This document shows, piece after piece, positions 7,059 through 7,585 of a DNA stretch of 7,585 nucleotides; the first letter of the stretch is position 1, and each line of letters begins with the position of its first letter. The translations under genes were made by a program, and so were the position numbers. Below the pieces are notes generated by a model that saw nothing but the letters and a program-made list of their open reading frames with translations, did not search any database and was not told where the DNA came from. Source of the stretch: a bacterium (GTDB taxonomy: Bacteria; UBA6262); contig JAQUQP010000086.1 in NCBI GenBank assembly GCA_028716025.1, positions 1 through 7,585 on the forward strand. Direction: 5' to 3'.

Positions 7059-7143
7059 GTTCATAGTTGATTGTTGATCGTTGATGGAACAAGCAAGAAA
7101 GGAAAGCGTTTTTTCTATCAACAATGAACTATCAACTATCAAC
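7059..7143. repeat. Inverted pair of degenerate heptamer arrays (GTTGATN)
   Basis: Left arm 7059-7086: four head-to-tail heptamers, GTTCATA, GTTGATT, GTTGATC and GTTGATG. Right arm 7116-7143: four heptamers on the opposite strand, whose reverse complements in order from 7143 backwards are GTTGATA, GTTGATA, GTTCATT and GTTGATA. The arms pair at 23 of 28 positions in full register, or 12 of 14 when 7059-7072 is set against 7116-7129. They enclose a purine-rich 29-nt loop (7087-7115). The variant GTTCAT unit occurs once in each arm. The element fills most of the 108-nt gap between the phosphoglycosyltransferase and the epimerase and stops 6 nt before the epimerase's Shine-Dalgarno. It has no open frame and no GC-rich stem. 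It could fold as RNA between the two genes or be a mobile or expanding repeat; function is unknown. Confidence 0.8.
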
Positions 7144-7149
7144 AAACTC

Positions 7150-7154
7150 GGAGG
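7150..7154 (+). promoter_or_regulatory. Shine-Dalgarno site deciding a TTG start at 7161
   Basis: GGAGG is followed by a 6-nt spacer and then TTG. The protein begins there as KILVTGGAGFIG, exactly where GalE-like proteins start, so the TTG is very probably the start codon although no ATG is available nearby. Confidence 0.8.
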
Positions 7155-7160
7155 TTTTAA

Positions 7161-7585
7161 TTGAAGATTTTAGTGACAGGCGGGGCGGGATTCATTGGTT
7201 CAAATATCGCAGATGCTTTTATCGCTGCCGGACATAAGGTAGTCATAATAGATAATTTATCGTCAGGCAAATTGCGTAATGTTAATAAAAAAGCGAAATT
7301 TTATCAGGTTGATATCAGGGATATCGGAAAAGTCAATGATGTCTTTAAGCGGGAAAGATTTGATGTGGTCAATCACCATGCCGCCCAAATTGACGTCCGT
7401 AAATCCGTGCTGGATCCTGTTTTTGACGCGCAGGTGAATATTCTCGGGACCCTTAACCGGCTGGAGAATTGCGTTAAATACAAAGTAAAAAAATTTATCT
7501 TTGCCTCCAGCGGCGGGGTAATGTATGGCGAATGCGGGAAAAACCCACCTACGGAAAATATACCAGCCAAGCCACTCTCACCCTA
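7161..7585 (+). CDS. GalE-like NAD-dependent nucleotide-sugar epimerase/dehydratase (extended SDR), 3'-truncated
   Basis: First 141 residues of a cytosolic extended short-chain dehydrogenase/reductase that would epimerise (typically at C4) or dehydrate a UDP-sugar, supplying precursors to this locus. Translated by hand from the TTG at 7161. It shows TGGAGFIGSN (residues 6-15), the NAD-binding GxxGxxG, then IIDNLSSG at the end of the second strand, whose Asp suits NAD. HHAAQIDVRKSV and VNILGTLNRLE follow, with FASSGGVMYGE carrying the conserved Ser. This combination resembles archaeal and thermophile-type UDP-glucose/UDP-GlcNAc 4-epimerases. The last residues read PLSP followed by the bases 'ta', where the family's catalytic Tyr (SPYGxSK) is expected, so the window ends inside that codon. 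About 165-175 residues should lie downstream. Epimerase rather than dehydratase is likely but not proven without the C-terminal half. Confidence 0.9.
   Translation, partial: MKILVTGGAGFIGSNIADAFIAAGHKVVIIDNLSSGKLRNVNKKAKFYQVDIRDIGKVNDVFKRERFDVVNHHAAQIDVRKSVLDPVFDAQVNILGTLNRLENCVKYKVKKFIFASSGGVMYGECGKNPPTENIPAKPLSP

Noticed and set aside
7087..7143. Rho-independent terminator after the phosphoglycosyltransferase gene
   Set aside because: There is a T6 run (7109-7114) but no GC-rich stem directly before it, and the longer inverted repeat is AT-rich with the T run inside its loop, not after the stem.
7059..7143. CRISPR array
   Set aside because: Units are only 7 bp, are directly contiguous without spacers, and are inverted in the second half; no cas gene is nearby.

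Overview
The window is one strand-uniform block of seven co-directional (+) genes for cell-surface polysaccharide or glycoconjugate assembly, cut at both ends. No RNA gene, transposase, integrase, CRISPR array or phage gene is visible. Base composition is moderately AT-rich by eye. Two heptosyltransferase-family (GT9) genes suggest a diderm (LPS-type envelope) bacterium. Short heptamer repeats in a non-model-looking glycan locus would fit an uncultured lineage known from metagenomes, but the phylum cannot be named from this sequence.

Layout: (1) 3-614, the C-terminal part of a DegT/DnrJ/EryC1/StrS sugar aminotransferase, truncated by the window edge, where three tandem ATGGCGG heptamers sit. 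(2) 630-1679, a GT9 glycosyltransferase. (3) 1676-3241, a polytopic GT-C (PMT/ArnT-like) glycosyltransferase, translationally coupled to gene 2 through a GTGA overlap. (4) 3234-4412, a cytosolic GT-B glycosyltransferase of TuaH-like type, overlapping gene 3. (5) 4426-5562, a second GT9 enzyme with an N-terminal hydrophobic/basic extension. (6) 5625-7052, a polyprenyl-phosphate sugar phosphotransferase (WbaP/WcaJ type), after a 62-nt gap. (7) 7161-7585, the first 141 residues of a GalE-like NAD-dependent epimerase with a TTG start, cut by the window end. Genes 1-5 are spaced by -8 to +15 nt and look like one transcription unit. Genes 6 and 7 each have a strong Shine-Dalgarno site and a longer leader.

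Inferred division of labour: the aminotransferase and epimerase make activated sugars, the phosphoglycosyltransferase loads the first sugar phosphate on undecaprenyl phosphate, the GT-B and two GT9 enzymes extend the chain on the cytoplasmic face, and the GT-C enzyme adds a sugar from a lipid-linked donor on the periplasmic face. No flippase, polymerase or ligase is in view, so the final product is unknown.

The most interesting points are an inverted pair of degenerate heptamer arrays (GTTGATN, 7059-7143) between genes 6 and 7, and opposite Asp-to-Asn substitutions in the two GT9 paralogues at two different conserved positions. I do not see evidence for a wholly new biological system; the gene content is a recognisable glycan-assembly locus.
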